Part shown: positions 14,282 to 23,226 of the stretch, piece by piece
Numbering within the stretch: position 1 is the first letter of the stretch
Layout: every line of letters starts with the position of its first letter
IMG/VR virus record: IMGVR_UViG_3300033996_001736
Coordinates: 1 to 35,829 of that record
Length of the DNA stretch: 35,829 bases
From: a virus
Direction: 5' to 3' (one strand)
Position numbers and translations under genes: made by a program
The notes under the pieces: model-generated
The model's input: the letters and a program-made list of their open reading frames with translations, nothing else
The model's database searches: none
Told to the model about the DNA's origin: nothing

Positions 14282-16048
14282 TTAACGAACAGAATTAATC
14301 TTGTTCATAATTTGCTCAATGAACTCCGCTCTATCAATATTATCACCCATAACAGTATCAATAACATTCTTTTTATTAATCAACATATCATAGATAACAC
14401 CTTCAATCGTATTATCAAATAATGGATAATAGACTGAAACACAATTCTTTTGACCATATCTATAGGCTCTATCCTCAGCTTGTTGGTGATGTGCGGGGAC
14501 AAAAGATAAGTCATTAAATACAACAGCTTCACCTGCAGTTAATGTAATACCAACTCCTGCAGCTTGTAAGTTCCCAACAAAAACTTTAACCTTATCGTTA
14601 TCTTGGAATTGGTCAACAGCGTATTGTCTTTGAACCTTTGAGCAAGTTCCATCCAAATAAACAGCTTTCTTTCCAAAGTGAGAATGAATCTTATGTAGAG
14701 TATCTGTAAAGTTTGTGAATATGATAACTTTTTTACCAAGTTCCAAAATATTTTCAACAACCTCAATTGTATTCAATATTTTTTCTTCAGCAATTACTTG
14801 TCTAACTTTCATCAACTTATTAAACTGAACTGTTAAAGACCTCGATTCATCAGGATGTTTATTATACCATTCGTAATACTCACCCATTAACTCTTCATAC
14901 ATTTTAGATTTTAATCTAAGATAGATTGGGGTAATAATCTTTTCAGGTAAATCTAGTACATCCTCTTTTAATCTTCTTAAAACTTGTCTTGATGTCCTAT
15001 CTCTTAACTCTTCCAAGTTTGACGCCCCATTCACATTCCAAACCTTTCTATTACCCGCCTTAAATTGATATCCTTGACAATAACGGATAACATAAGCCAT
15101 CCAATTTTGAGCAACAGGACTTTCAATTAGATTCAATAAATTATAATAGTTGATTGGCCTTGATGTCATCGGAGTACCAGTTAATAACCAAAGATATTCA
15201 ACATCCTTAACAAAACTATTAATTAATTTTGTTCTTTGAGCTTGGGGATTGGATATGTAATGAGCTTCGTCTATAATAACCAAATCAAAGTTACCTTTTG
15301 TGATTGGGGAGTTTTCTTTGTTTTTTAAATCATAAAAATTTTTAATGATATCATAATTTACAATAACAAAGTCGTGTTCAGTTGAGAAGTTTTTACCTTC
15401 ACAAATATATACACTTCTATCTGTGTAGTTTTTAATTTCCCTTTCCCAATTTATCTTAAGGGATGCAGGACAGATAATTAAAATCTTTTTAATATCAGTT
15501 TCTAATGCTGCGATTATAGTACTAGTCGTTTTACCAAGTCCCATATCGTCAGCTAAAATAAATCTTTTACTACCCACCAATTTTTCTATTGCGGTTTTTT
15601 GGTGTTCAAGTGGTGGTCTGTGACTATATTTTGTATAATCAATTTTAACTTCTATTGTATTATGGGTTTTTAATAATGCTGCCTTAGGTAACCACATATC
15701 TGTTAGAGTGTCACCAGTATTAAATTTACCCCAAATATGGTATGATTTATCTTTATCAACCAATAACTTTTCAACCCAAATATCAGTTGGTACTGATAAC
15801 ATATTTTTTTCATCAGCAATCTTGTTTGCAAAATATGGTTCCATATTAACCCACTTCTTTGCAACCTTTGGTTCAACAGAATGATAGTTGATAATATATT
15901 CAGCTTGGGAACGAGTGGGGTAAAACTTTTTATTGGATTCCTTTAGGTATTTTAATTTTTGAATATAGTTATTTGTTCCCGAATAATTATCTAATATGTC
16001 GAGTGCTTTTAATTCAATAAGATTAGAGGTGTTACCTGATATATTCAA
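14282..16048 (-). CDS. SNF2-family helicase or translocase
   Basis: A 588-residue SF2/SNF2 ATPase. Motif I is ADDMGLGKTT (about residues 165-174), motif Ia follows in LIICPASL, motif II is DEAH (near 259), motif III LTGTPM (near 288), motif V GVGITLTAG (near 490), and motif VI QAEDRAYRYGQ (near 522). This set is typical of SMARCAL1/HepA-like enzymes that remodel or reanneal DNA; in a T4-like phage it may do work like that of UvsW (fork regression, recombination). An N-terminal region of about 140 residues precedes the motor. The only start in frame before an upstream stop (16058-16060) is TTG at 16048 or ATT before it. An ATG at 16064 lies in another frame and reaches a stop at 16032, so a small indel near the start is possible. 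Confidence 0.92.
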   Translation of the reverse strand: MNISGNTSNLIELKALDILDNYSGTNNYIQKLKYLKESNKKFYPTRSQAEYIINYHSVEPKVAKKWVNMEPYFANKIADEKNMLSVPTDIWVEKLLVDKDKSYHIWGKFNTGDTLTDMWLPKAALLKTHNTIEVKIDYTKYSHRPPLEHQKTAIEKLVGSKRFILADDMGLGKTTSTIIAALETDIKKILIICPASLKINWEREIKNYTDRSVYICEGKNFSTEHDFVIVNYDIIKNFYDLKNKENSPITKGNFDLVIIDEAHYISNPQAQRTKLINSFVKDVEYLWLLTGTPMTSRPINYYNLLNLIESPVAQNWMAYVIRYCQGYQFKAGNRKVWNVNGASNLEELRDRTSRQVLRRLKEDVLDLPEKIITPIYLRLKSKMYEELMGEYYEWYNKHPDESRSLTVQFNKLMKVRQVIAEEKILNTIEVVENILELGKKVIIFTNFTDTLHKIHSHFGKKAVYLDGTCSKVQRQYAVDQFQDNDKVKVFVGNLQAAGVGITLTAGEAVVFNDLSFVPAHHQQAEDRAYRYGQKNCVSVYYPLFDNTIEGVIYDMLINKKNVIDTVMGDNIDRAEFIEQIMNKINSVR

Positions 16049-16084
16049 AATCGTATTTTAACATAAAAATAGTCAATAAGTTTA

Positions 16085-16091
16085 TATTTAT
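16085..16091 (+). promoter_or_regulatory. TATTTAT leader motif, four bases before ATG
   Basis: TATTTAT then CAAT then ATG at 16096, within the 47-base gap between divergent genes. Upstream of the helicase on the other strand only a looser TATTTTTAT is seen. Confidence 0.42.
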
Positions 16092-16095
16092 CAAT

Positions 16096-16608
16096 ATGAA
16101 TAATAGAGTACCAATTACTAGACTCGGTAAGTTTTTCGACCAAAACGACTATGACCTTGATATTAATATGGGGTCAGAATGGTTACATGGTGATATGAAT
16201 TTTACATTGGTGTTATACCGAATTGATAGGATGAAAACCAAGACAGATGACGTATATGGCGAAACTTTAAAGGATGGGGTTAAATTTTTACCACCAGTAG
16301 AATTTAAAGGATTAGTTCAAATTTCAGAACCTGAAAACAAAAACTATGGAAATAGTAGAATTAATCAAACTGAACCAGGTAATCTTAAAGTTTCTGTATA
16401 CCAAAGACAATTAGATGAATTGGGTGTTGATGTTAGTTTTGGTGATTACATTGGTTACTACGAAACTGAAGATAGAATTAGATTCTATACAGTAACAGAT
16501 GATGGAAGGGTAATATCAGATAATAAACATACATATGCTGGATATAAACCATTCTATCGTACTATAATAGCATCAGCTGTTGTTGATGATGAATTTAGAG
16601 GATTATAA
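16096..16608 (+). CDS. Probable head-tail joining or tail completion protein
   Basis: A 170-residue protein with a beta-rich C-terminal half. KVSVYQRQLDELGVDVSFGDYIGYYETEDRIRFYTVTDDG (about residues 99-140, quoted in part by position) has the form of small connector proteins, in which a G-D-x-I/V-x-Y loop and a following Y-x-V-x-D strand are common. I cannot name the T4 equivalent. It is followed two bases later by a gp15-like gene and then, after a small regulator gene, by the sheath, which fits a role at the head-tail junction. No signal peptide or membrane segment is present. Confidence 0.55.
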   Translation: MNNRVPITRLGKFFDQNDYDLDINMGSEWLHGDMNFTLVLYRIDRMKTKTDDVYGETLKDGVKFLPPVEFKGLVQISEPENKNYGNSRINQTEPGNLKVSVYQRQLDELGVDVSFGDYIGYYETEDRIRFYTVTDDGRVISDNKHTYAGYKPFYRTIIASAVVDDEFRGL

Positions 16609-16610
16609 AA

Positions 16611-17648
16611 ATGCCACTACCTAAAAAAATAAAAAAATATTTACCATTAACCGAATCCAAGGTAGGTTTGGGGAGAAGAGAGGAATTATTAGAAAAGATA
16701 AATAAGGATGGAACTTATTTGCCTAAATCAATTTTACATGCTGATTTGGATGGTGGATTTTTAGATTTTGTAAAAGAAGAATTGAAACTTATTGTAGATG
16801 GAAAATTAATACCAACAATTGATATTTTAGTTACAACACAAAATTGGACTCAGTTTGTTGAAACTTGGGAGATACAAAATATCGATAAAAATGTTGAGCC
16901 CCCTTTTGTAACAGTTGTAAGAAAACCTGAAGTCAAATTTGGAACCAACCCATCAACACTATATAATATTCCAAATAGAAGGTTATTTTTTTATGCTCAA
17001 GTTCCAACGTGGGATGGACAAAGGATGGGTATGGATGTTTACAAAATACCACAACCAGTTCCTGTGGATATATCTTTTGATGTAAAAATAATTTGTAATA
17101 GAATGCGTGAACTAAACCAATTTAATAAAATTATTTTGGAGAAATTTGCATCTCGTCAAGCGTATCAAGTTATTAAAGGGCATTATATTCCAATTGTAAT
17201 GGGTGATATTTCGGATGAAAGTGTCTTAGATTTGAACAAAAGAAAATATTATATCCAAAGTTATAGTTTTACTATGTTAGGTTTTCTAATTGATGAAAAC
17301 GAGTTTGAGGTAAGTCCTGCAGTAAGTAGAGTTTTACAAGTTACCGAAGTTGATACTCGTACAACAAGAAGAAGAAAAAAAATGGAATCTATTGAACAAT
17401 CAAATAATTTCAATTTGATTTATAATGTGGGTAACGATACATTATCTCAAACATTCAATTACACAACTAATCTTAGTATATTAGATATTGTTAATGTCAA
17501 TACCTATGATGTTTATATTAATAATGATTATTATGGAACTAATGTTTCACAAGTACAAATTAACACTAATGATATTGTAAGGATTGAAGTAGTTAGATTA
17601 AATGTCTCTGAAGTATCTTCTATGGTTTTGAGTGGCTTCTTACTTTAA
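16611..17648 (+). CDS. Putative tail sheath stabiliser or completion protein (gp15-like)
   Basis: A 345-residue protein. The middle section RLFFYAQVPTWDG, then PVPVDISFDVKIICNRM, then NKIILEKFASRQAY and HYIPIVMGDI, resembles the T4 gp15 type of tail terminator, in which a P-V-x-I-x-F strand is followed by a helix ending in Q-I/F and a membrane-free beta domain. After about residue 240 it has a basic segment (TTRRRKKMES) and a Thr/Asn-rich beta tail of about 90 residues that looks like an added domain. The gene begins two bases after the previous stop. Its stop overlaps, tail to tail, the stop of the small gene on the other strand. Position just ahead of the sheath supports the call, but sequence evidence is modest. 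Confidence 0.55.
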   Translation: MPLPKKIKKYLPLTESKVGLGRREELLEKINKDGTYLPKSILHADLDGGFLDFVKEELKLIVDGKLIPTIDILVTTQNWTQFVETWEIQNIDKNVEPPFVTVVRKPEVKFGTNPSTLYNIPNRRLFFYAQVPTWDGQRMGMDVYKIPQPVPVDISFDVKIICNRMRELNQFNKIILEKFASRQAYQVIKGHYIPIVMGDISDESVLDLNKRKYYIQSYSFTMLGFLIDENEFEVSPAVSRVLQVTEVDTRTTRRRKKMESIEQSNNFNLIYNVGNDTLSQTFNYTTNLSILDIVNVNTYDVYINNDYYGTNVSQVQINTNDIVRIEVVRLNVSEVSSMVLSGFLL

Positions 17649-17809
17649 GAATCACCATATATATCTTTTTTTTCTTTACACTTTTCAACTATCAATCTTT
17701 CCAAAAAACGATACATTTTTATACCATTCTTATCACAATATGTTTTTAATATATCGTGTACCTCAATAGATATCTTCAAATTCTTTATTTTTTTCTCTGT
17801 TTTAGACAT
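17645..17809 (-). CDS. Small ribbon-helix-helix-type protein, 54 residues
   Basis: ATG at 17809 opens a 54-residue frame that ends at 17645, with its stop overlapping the stop of the gene on the other strand. The sequence KNLKISIEVHDILKTYC then NGIKMYRFLERLIVEKC has the order strand, helix, helix of ribbon-helix-helix DNA-binding proteins (KxLKxxxExHxxLKxYCxxNGIKxxxFxxxLI is a common phage form). The first strand (LKISI) would enter the DNA major groove. Length fits the fold. A perfect inverted repeat with a third half-site one helical turn away lies directly upstream (17811-17837), the place expected for an autoregulatory operator. It would repress or time its own gene and perhaps the sheath gene, which starts 118 bases away on the other strand. 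Confidence 0.75.
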   Translation of the reverse strand: MSKTEKKIKNLKISIEVHDILKTYCDKNGIKMYRFLERLIVEKCKEKKDIYGDS

Positions 17810-17810
17810 A

Positions 17811-17837
17811 GTAGAAAAAAGGTAGAATTTATTCTAC
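17811..17837. promoter_or_regulatory. Palindromic operator candidate with third half-site
   Basis: GTAGAAT-TT-ATTCTAC (17822-17837) is a perfect 7-bp inverted repeat; a further GTAGAA (17811-17816) lies 11 bases away, one helical turn. It directly adjoins the start of the small ribbon-helix-helix gene. On the - strand the repeat is followed by CTTTTTTC, so it could also act as a short attenuator hairpin. Confidence 0.5.
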
Positions 17838-17888
17838 TCAATTTATCAATACATATAATGAAGTAAAGTTTTTTAGGGTTGATACTAA

Positions 17889-17905
17889 TATTTATTTATA
17901 AAATA
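17889..17905 (+). promoter_or_regulatory. Extended TATTTAT motif before the sheath gene
   Basis: TATTTATTTATAAAATA, matching the extended motif seen before the tape measure and other structural genes. The ATG is 21 bases downstream. Confidence 0.5.
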
Positions 17906-17926
17906 AATTATTAAACATCCTTATCA

Positions 17927-20900
17927 ATGTCAAACAGTAAAGTTTTCGTATCTCCTGGTGTCTATACTTCTGAGGTCGATTTAAGTTTTGTGTCACAAAG
18001 TGTGGGCGTAACAACTCTTGGTATTGTTGGTGAAACCTTGAAAGGTCCAGCCTTCGAACCTATTTTTATTACAAACTTTGACGAATTCACAACGTATTTC
18101 GGTGGTACTTCCCCTGAGAAATTTATAAACACTCAAATACCAAAGTATGAAGCCGCTTATGTAGCCAAAGCATACTTACAACAATCTAACCAATTATTCG
18201 TAACAAGAATTCTTGGGTTATCAGGTTATGATGCAGGACCTTCTTGGTCTATATCTACGGTTGCTAATGTTGACCAATCAACTGTTGGGTTTGATTGTTC
18301 AAGTGCTTCAACTGTAAGTTGTATTACACAATGTGTTGAATTTAAAGTTAGTAGTTATACAATCAATTTTACTGGTTGTACAAATAGTATTAACTCTATT
18401 TCATACACAACATCAATACCGGCACTTCTATCGGGTGACTTATATAGTACATATGAGTTATTTAATGGGTCAACCTCAACGATTGATTCTGATATAAAAA
18501 ATCAGTTATTCAATATTTTAAACACCCCATCAACATCAGCAACATCAATAAACTATTTTGGTACAGTATCAGGTGGAACTATTGATACATTATTATCAGG
18601 GTACACTTCTCAAAATAATGTGTTTGGTGTTGATAACATTAGTTCGGATTTGGCCGACTATACTGCAGCCGTTAATGATACTTGGTATTATGCAACTTTT
18701 GATAATATTGGAAATGGTCAATATTCGGGTTATTCTTTTTACGATTATGTTAATAGTTTAACACTAACATCATCGTTATCAAATTGTGCATCATTTTATA
18801 GTTACTCAGTAAGTTCTCCAACTATCACTACAGTTACAGGTGCAATCAATTACAATACAAATGTAATTAATGTTTGTCTTCCATCCACAGCAACTACAGC
18901 TGACGTAACTGCAATGACTATTAATTTCAGTGCTTGTACTAACCCAGCATTAAGTGGTATAACAAGTGGTGGTGTGGTACAATCGGCAACAACAGTTGGT
19001 TATAATTTTAGTTCTTTGACTAAATCATATACAATAGTATCTGACGATTTGACAGCAACTTCAGCTTGGACTGTTAATTTACTTTTCACAGACCCATGTG
19101 GTGTTTGTACAACAGGTAATACAGGAACAATTCAAACAGGTACAATCACTAATTGTTATAGTGGTAGTATAACTGGTAACATATACATTTATAGTGGTAC
19201 AGCATATACAGATTATGATGACTTGGTAATAGCAACACTACGTTCAAGAGGTATTGCAACTTATGGTACAGATAATGGTGCCGTATATGAGGTCAGTGGA
19301 TTAACTGACGTTAGTATGGATTGTACTGGCACATATTCAGCGGTTACTAAAAATCCATATTCAACATTTGCACTTAATGTTACTAATAAAGATGGTGATA
19401 ACTTTACTTTCGAAACATCATTTACTAATTCAGACCCTAAGTATATTGCTAAAGTATTCGGTTCAAGTAACTTTGCAAAACCAAGAGCAACAACACCATT
19501 GTTTGTAGAAGAAAGGTTCCAATCATTATTAAACTATGGTTATAGAAAAGGTTACATTAGAGGTTTGAATTGTGACTTGATTGCATTACCAAATGCAAGA
19601 CAAGAGGTAGACGCAACTTCAATAGCTTTCTACTTAGAAAGATACCAATCACCAGTTTCTCCATGGGTTGTTTCTGAACTTAGAGGTAACAAAGTATTTA
19701 ATCTATTCAGATTTACAACGATAGCTGATGGGGATGCTGCAAATACAGAAGTAAAAATTTCTATGGCAAATATGTCATTCAATAATGGTACTTTTGATGT
19801 TCAAATTAGAGATTTCTTTGATAGTGATTCAAATCCTGTTGTATTAGAGAAATTTACAAATTGTTCAATGAATCCTAATGAAAATAATTTCATAGCTAAA
19901 AAAATTGGAACTAAAGATGGTGAATATGCTTTGAACTCCAAATTTGTAATGTTAGAGATTAATGAAGATGCACCAATCGATGCTTTACCTTGTGGTTTCG
20001 TTGGTTACAATATGAGAGAATATGCTGGTGCAAAATCACCATTCCCAATTTACAAAACTAAATATGATTTCCCTGGTGAAGTTGTATACAATCCACCTTT
20101 CGGGTTAGCTTCAGGTGCTGATGATGCTTTAAGAAGTGCTGGTGACAATGTTAGAAGAACATATTTAGGTATTTCTGATACAGTTGGTTACGATGTTGAT
20201 TTCTTCACTTACAAAGGAAAACGTTTACCAGGTTCAAGTATCTGTGATGCAACTACTGGGGCTGATTGGTCTTATAGAACAAAAGGTTTCCATATGGATA
20301 AAGACGCTTCAGGTATTACTATTGCTAACTCGTTTACTACAAGTGGTACTGCTGAGTTTTATGTTGGTAGTGGTACATTCACAAGTGACCCTAGTGATGA
20401 AACAAATCCTTACTACAGAATATTTGCACGTAAATTTAGTTTCTTGTGCTCAGGTGGTTTCGATGGTTGGGACATCTACAGAGAACGTAGAACTAATGCC
20501 GATAACTTTATTTTGGGTAGAAGTGGTTATTTAAGAGGTGCATGTCCATCGTTCAGATATCCAACAGCAACAGGATGGGGTGCATTCAAAACAATAACAG
20601 TTGGGAATACAACTCAAGATTATGCTAATACTGACTATTACGCTTACTTGTTAGGTCAACAAACATTCCAAAATCCTGAAGCGGTTAATATAAATGTATT
20701 CGTAACAACAGGTATTGATTATGTAAACAATAGTAACCTTGTAGAAGCAGCAATAGAAATGATAGAATTTGATAGAGCTGACTCAATTTACATCACAACA
20801 ACACCTGACTACAATATGTTAGTACCAACAACGGGTGAACAAACTGATGTTATTTATCCACAAGAAGCTGTTGATAACTTAGAAACTGCGGGTATAGATT

Positions 20901-21520
20901 CTAACTACACGGCAACTTACTATCCTTGGGTATTAACAAGAGATACTGTTAACAATACACAAATCTATATACCACCAACTGCTGAGGTTTGTAGAAACTT
21001 AGCTTTAACTGATAATATTGCTTTCCCTTGGTTTGCTGCGGCAGGTTATACAAGAGGTATTGTTAACGCAATCAAAGCGAGAAGAAAACTTACACAAGAA
21101 GAAAGAGATACTCTATACAAAGGTAGAATTAATCCAATCGCAACTTTCTCTGATGTAGGAACAGTTATTTGGGGTAACAAAACTATGCAAATTAGAGAAT
21201 CTGCTCTTGATAGAATCAACGTAAGAAGATTGTTATTACAAGCAAGAAAACTTATATCTGCAGTTTCAGTTAGATTGTTGTTCGAACAAAATGACGAAAA
21301 AGTAAGACAAGATTTCTTAGATGCTGTCAATCCAATATTAGATGCTATCAGAAGAGATAGAGGTTTGTATGATTTCCGTGTAACGGTTTCTTCAGACCCT
21401 GCAGATTTGGATAGAAACCAATTGACAGGTAAAATATATATTAAACCAACTCGTTCGTTAGAATTTATAGATATTACTTTCTATATCACCCCAACAGGTG
21501 CTTCGTTTGAGAATATTTAA
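17927..21520 (+). CDS. Contractile tail sheath protein, enlarged
   Basis: The N-terminus (VFVSPGVYTSEVDLS, then GIVGETLKGPAFEP and a FGG loop) and the C-terminus (PWFAAAGYTRGIV, RINPIATF, IRESALDRINVRRLL, then the end strand SLEFIDITFYI) are those of T4 gp18-type sheath subunits. The core assembles as a six-fold helix around the tail tube and contracts to drive infection. At 1197 residues it is far longer than T4 gp18 (659). The extra mass lies mainly between about residues 105 and 500. That region is Thr/Ser/Cys-rich and includes an Ig-like segment at about 298-388 resembling the DUF5018 type of Bacteroidota surface proteins. The insert would sit on the outside of the sheath. The gene has its own promoter motif and terminator, consistent with very high expression. 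Confidence 0.94.
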   Translation: MSNSKVFVSPGVYTSEVDLSFVSQSVGVTTLGIVGETLKGPAFEPIFITNFDEFTTYFGGTSPEKFINTQIPKYEAAYVAKAYLQQSNQLFVTRILGLSGYDAGPSWSISTVANVDQSTVGFDCSSASTVSCITQCVEFKVSSYTINFTGCTNSINSISYTTSIPALLSGDLYSTYELFNGSTSTIDSDIKNQLFNILNTPSTSATSINYFGTVSGGTIDTLLSGYTSQNNVFGVDNISSDLADYTAAVNDTWYYATFDNIGNGQYSGYSFYDYVNSLTLTSSLSNCASFYSYSVSSPTITTVTGAINYNTNVINVCLPSTATTADVTAMTINFSACTNPALSGITSGGVVQSATTVGYNFSSLTKSYTIVSDDLTATSAWTVNLLFTDPCGVCTTGNTGTIQTGTITNCYSGSITGNIYIYSGTAYTDYDDLVIATLRSRGIATYGTDNGAVYEVSGLTDVSMDCTGTYSAVTKNPYSTFALNVTNKDGDNFTFETSFTNSDPKYIAKVFGSSNFAKPRATTPLFVEERFQSLLNYGYRKGYIRGLNCDLIALPNARQEVDATSIAFYLERYQSPVSPWVVSELRGNKVFNLFRFTTIADGDAANTEVKISMANMSFNNGTFDVQIRDFFDSDSNPVVLEKFTNCSMNPNENNFIAKKIGTKDGEYALNSKFVMLEINEDAPIDALPCGFVGYNMREYAGAKSPFPIYKTKYDFPGEVVYNPPFGLASGADDALRSAGDNVRRTYLGISDTVGYDVDFFTYKGKRLPGSSICDATTGADWSYRTKGFHMDKDASGITIANSFTTSGTAEFYVGSGTFTSDPSDETNPYYRIFARKFSFLCSGGFDGWDIYRERRTNADNFILGRSGYLRGACPSFRYPTATGWGAFKTITVGNTTQDYANTDYYAYLLGQQTFQNPEAVNINVFVTTGIDYVNNSNLVEAAIEMIEFDRADSIYITTTPDYNMLVPTTGEQTDVIYPQEAVDNLETAGIDSNYTATYYPWVLTRDTVNNTQIYIPPTAEVCRNLALTDNIAFPWFAAAGYTRGIVNAIKARRKLTQEERDTLYKGRINPIATFSDVGTVIWGNKTMQIRESALDRINVRRLLLQARKLISAVSVRLLFEQNDEKVRQDFLDAVNPILDAIRRDRGLYDFRVTVSSDPADLDRNQLTGKIYIKPTRSLEFIDITFYITPTGASFENI

Positions 21521-21544
21521 TATATTTTAATACCACAAAAAATT

Positions 21545-21575
21545 AACCCTCCTTGATTTAAAGGAGGGTTTTTGT
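21545..21575 (+). terminator. Strong intrinsic terminator after the sheath gene
   Basis: CCCTCCTT (21547-21554), loop GATTTA, AAGGAGGG (21561-21568), extended by two A-T pairs and followed by TTTTTG and a further T run. It isolates the sheath from the endonuclease gene. Confidence 0.93.
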
Positions 21576-21594
21576 TTTTTAATTAAATATCCTA

Positions 21595-21601
21595 TATTTA
21601 T
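21595..21601 (+). promoter_or_regulatory. TATTTAT leader motif before the homing endonuclease
   Basis: TATTTAT at 21595-21601, 40 bases before the preferred ATG at 21642, leaving one of the longer leaders in the window. Confidence 0.38.
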
Positions 21602-21641
21602 ATGTAGATTGGTGTTTGTTACATTAAAAAATAATTTACCT

Positions 21642-23165
21642 ATGAAAATTGAATTAAAATGTATGAATTGTACGAATATGTTTGTTACAGATTATAAACA
21701 TAGAGATAAAAAATTCTGTGATAGAACTTGTTATTTTGAGTATGCTAAAAAAAATAAGATACTTGGTAAGGAGAAAGATGAAAGCGTGAGGGAAAACAGA
21801 ACTTGTATCCAATGTGGTAATAGTTTTACAGAAAGAAAAAAACACGAAAGAAAACTTTGTTCCAATGAATGTAGAACAATTTGGAATAAAAAAGAGGTCA
21901 ATAAAGAAAATAGAATTAACAAGTCGAAACAAGTGTTATATGAAAAGTATGGTGAGGATTCTTTATTCAAATTAGATGAGTTTAAAAAAAATAGAGATAA
22001 ACTTTTCATAGAGAAGTATGGAGTTAAGAGTCCTATGTATTTACAAGAATTTGTGGATAAATTAAAAAACACAATTAAAATAAAACATTTAGACAAACTA
22101 CTCCCCAAATTAGATGAACAAAATTTGAAGTTATTAGATGATTATAAACAAAATAAAAATGGTAATACCTCACAATCTTATACTTTCGAGTGTACTAAAT
22201 GTGAAAACATTTTTAGTAGTACATTATTAGGTAGTGGTAAAATACCAATCTGTAGAAAATGTTACCCAATTACCAAAAATTCCAACTTAGAACAAAAAAT
22301 TAAAGATTTTTTAAATACGAATAATATAAAACATATTGATGCCGACAGAAAAATATTAAATGGTAAAGAAATTGATATTTTTTTACCCGATTTCAATCTT
22401 GGAATTGAGGTAAATGGTAATTATTTTCATTCTGAAATAAGTGGAGAAAAGACAAAATTATATCATATTGACAAAACGATTCTTTCGAATGATAAAAATA
22501 TTAATTTGATTCAATTCTATGAAGATGAAATTATGTTAAAAACAGATATCGTATTATCTAAGTTATCGAGTAAATTGAATTTAAATAGTAAAATTTATGG
22601 TAGAAAATGTAATGCTCAAGAAATCACAAAAAAACAATCTATGGAATTTTTGAATGAAAATCATTTACAAGGTTATACTATTGATAAATTTAGATATGGT
22701 CTTTTTTTTGAAAATGAATTAGTATCTGTAATGACTTTTGGAAAAAAAAGAAAATCGTTAGGTAATAAAGATATCATTTCTGACGAATATGAATTAATCC
22801 GATTTAGTAATAAAAAGTTCACTACAATTGTTGGAGGATTCTCTAAATTGTTAAAATATTTTATCAATAACATCAATCCACATAAAATAGAAACTTTTGC
22901 AGATATCAGATGGTCGGGTATTAATCCAAACAACACAGTTTATCACAAAAATGGTTTTCAATATACATCAAAAACACCACCAAATTATTGGTATATTAAA
23001 ACTGATAAATATCTAAATAGACATCATAGATTTGTGTTTAGAAAGGATGTACTTGTTAAGGAGGGTTATGATAAAAATATGACAGAGTGGGAAATTATGA
23101 AACTAAAAGGTTATGATAGAATTTGGGATTGTGGTTCGTTAAAATTTGAGCTATCATTACGATAA
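21642..23165 (+). CDS. Free-standing homing endonuclease, Vsr-like (EDxHD type)
   Basis: A 507-residue protein. A TTG at 21609 extends the frame, but ATG at 21642 gives the natural start MKIELKCMNC. Three zinc-finger-like cysteine groups lie first: CMNC with FCDRTC, CIQCGNSF with LCSNEC, and CTKC with ICRKC. The nuclease core follows at about residues 240-290: KEIDIFLPDFNLGIEVNG, NYFHSE, YHIDK, then LIQFYEDE, the E-D-x-H-D layout of Vsr-like phage homing endonucleases such as I-Bth0305I. The C-terminal part has repeated aromatic segments (HRFVFRK, GYDRIWDCG) that probably bind DNA. It sits between the sheath and HAD genes with its own terminator and promoter motif, as expected of an intruder gene that cuts phage genomes lacking it. 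Confidence 0.85.
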   Translation: MKIELKCMNCTNMFVTDYKHRDKKFCDRTCYFEYAKKNKILGKEKDESVRENRTCIQCGNSFTERKKHERKLCSNECRTIWNKKEVNKENRINKSKQVLYEKYGEDSLFKLDEFKKNRDKLFIEKYGVKSPMYLQEFVDKLKNTIKIKHLDKLLPKLDEQNLKLLDDYKQNKNGNTSQSYTFECTKCENIFSSTLLGSGKIPICRKCYPITKNSNLEQKIKDFLNTNNIKHIDADRKILNGKEIDIFLPDFNLGIEVNGNYFHSEISGEKTKLYHIDKTILSNDKNINLIQFYEDEIMLKTDIVLSKLSSKLNLNSKIYGRKCNAQEITKKQSMEFLNENHLQGYTIDKFRYGLFFENELVSVMTFGKKRKSLGNKDIISDEYELIRFSNKKFTTIVGGFSKLLKYFINNINPHKIETFADIRWSGINPNNTVYHKNGFQYTSKTPPNYWYIKTDKYLNRHHRFVFRKDVLVKEGYDKNMTEWEIMKLKGYDRIWDCGSLKFELSLR

Positions 23166-23172
23166 ATTGAAC

Positions 23173-23206
23173 AAAAGGAAGATAATAAACCATCTTCCTT
23201 TTTTTA
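23173..23206 (+). terminator. Intrinsic terminator after the homing endonuclease
   Basis: GGAAGAT (23177-23183), loop AATAAACC, ATCTTCC (23192-23198), flanked by AAAA and T7. It begins 7 bases after the stop codon. Confidence 0.92.
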
Positions 23207-23215
23207 ATTAAGACA

Positions 23216-23222
23216 TATTTAT
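23216..23222 (+). promoter_or_regulatory. TATTTAT leader motif, four bases before ATG
   Basis: TATTTAT then TAGT then ATG at 23227. The short spacing is shared with the SOD-nuclease gene and the gene starting at 5942. Confidence 0.45.
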
Positions 23223-23226
23223 TAGT

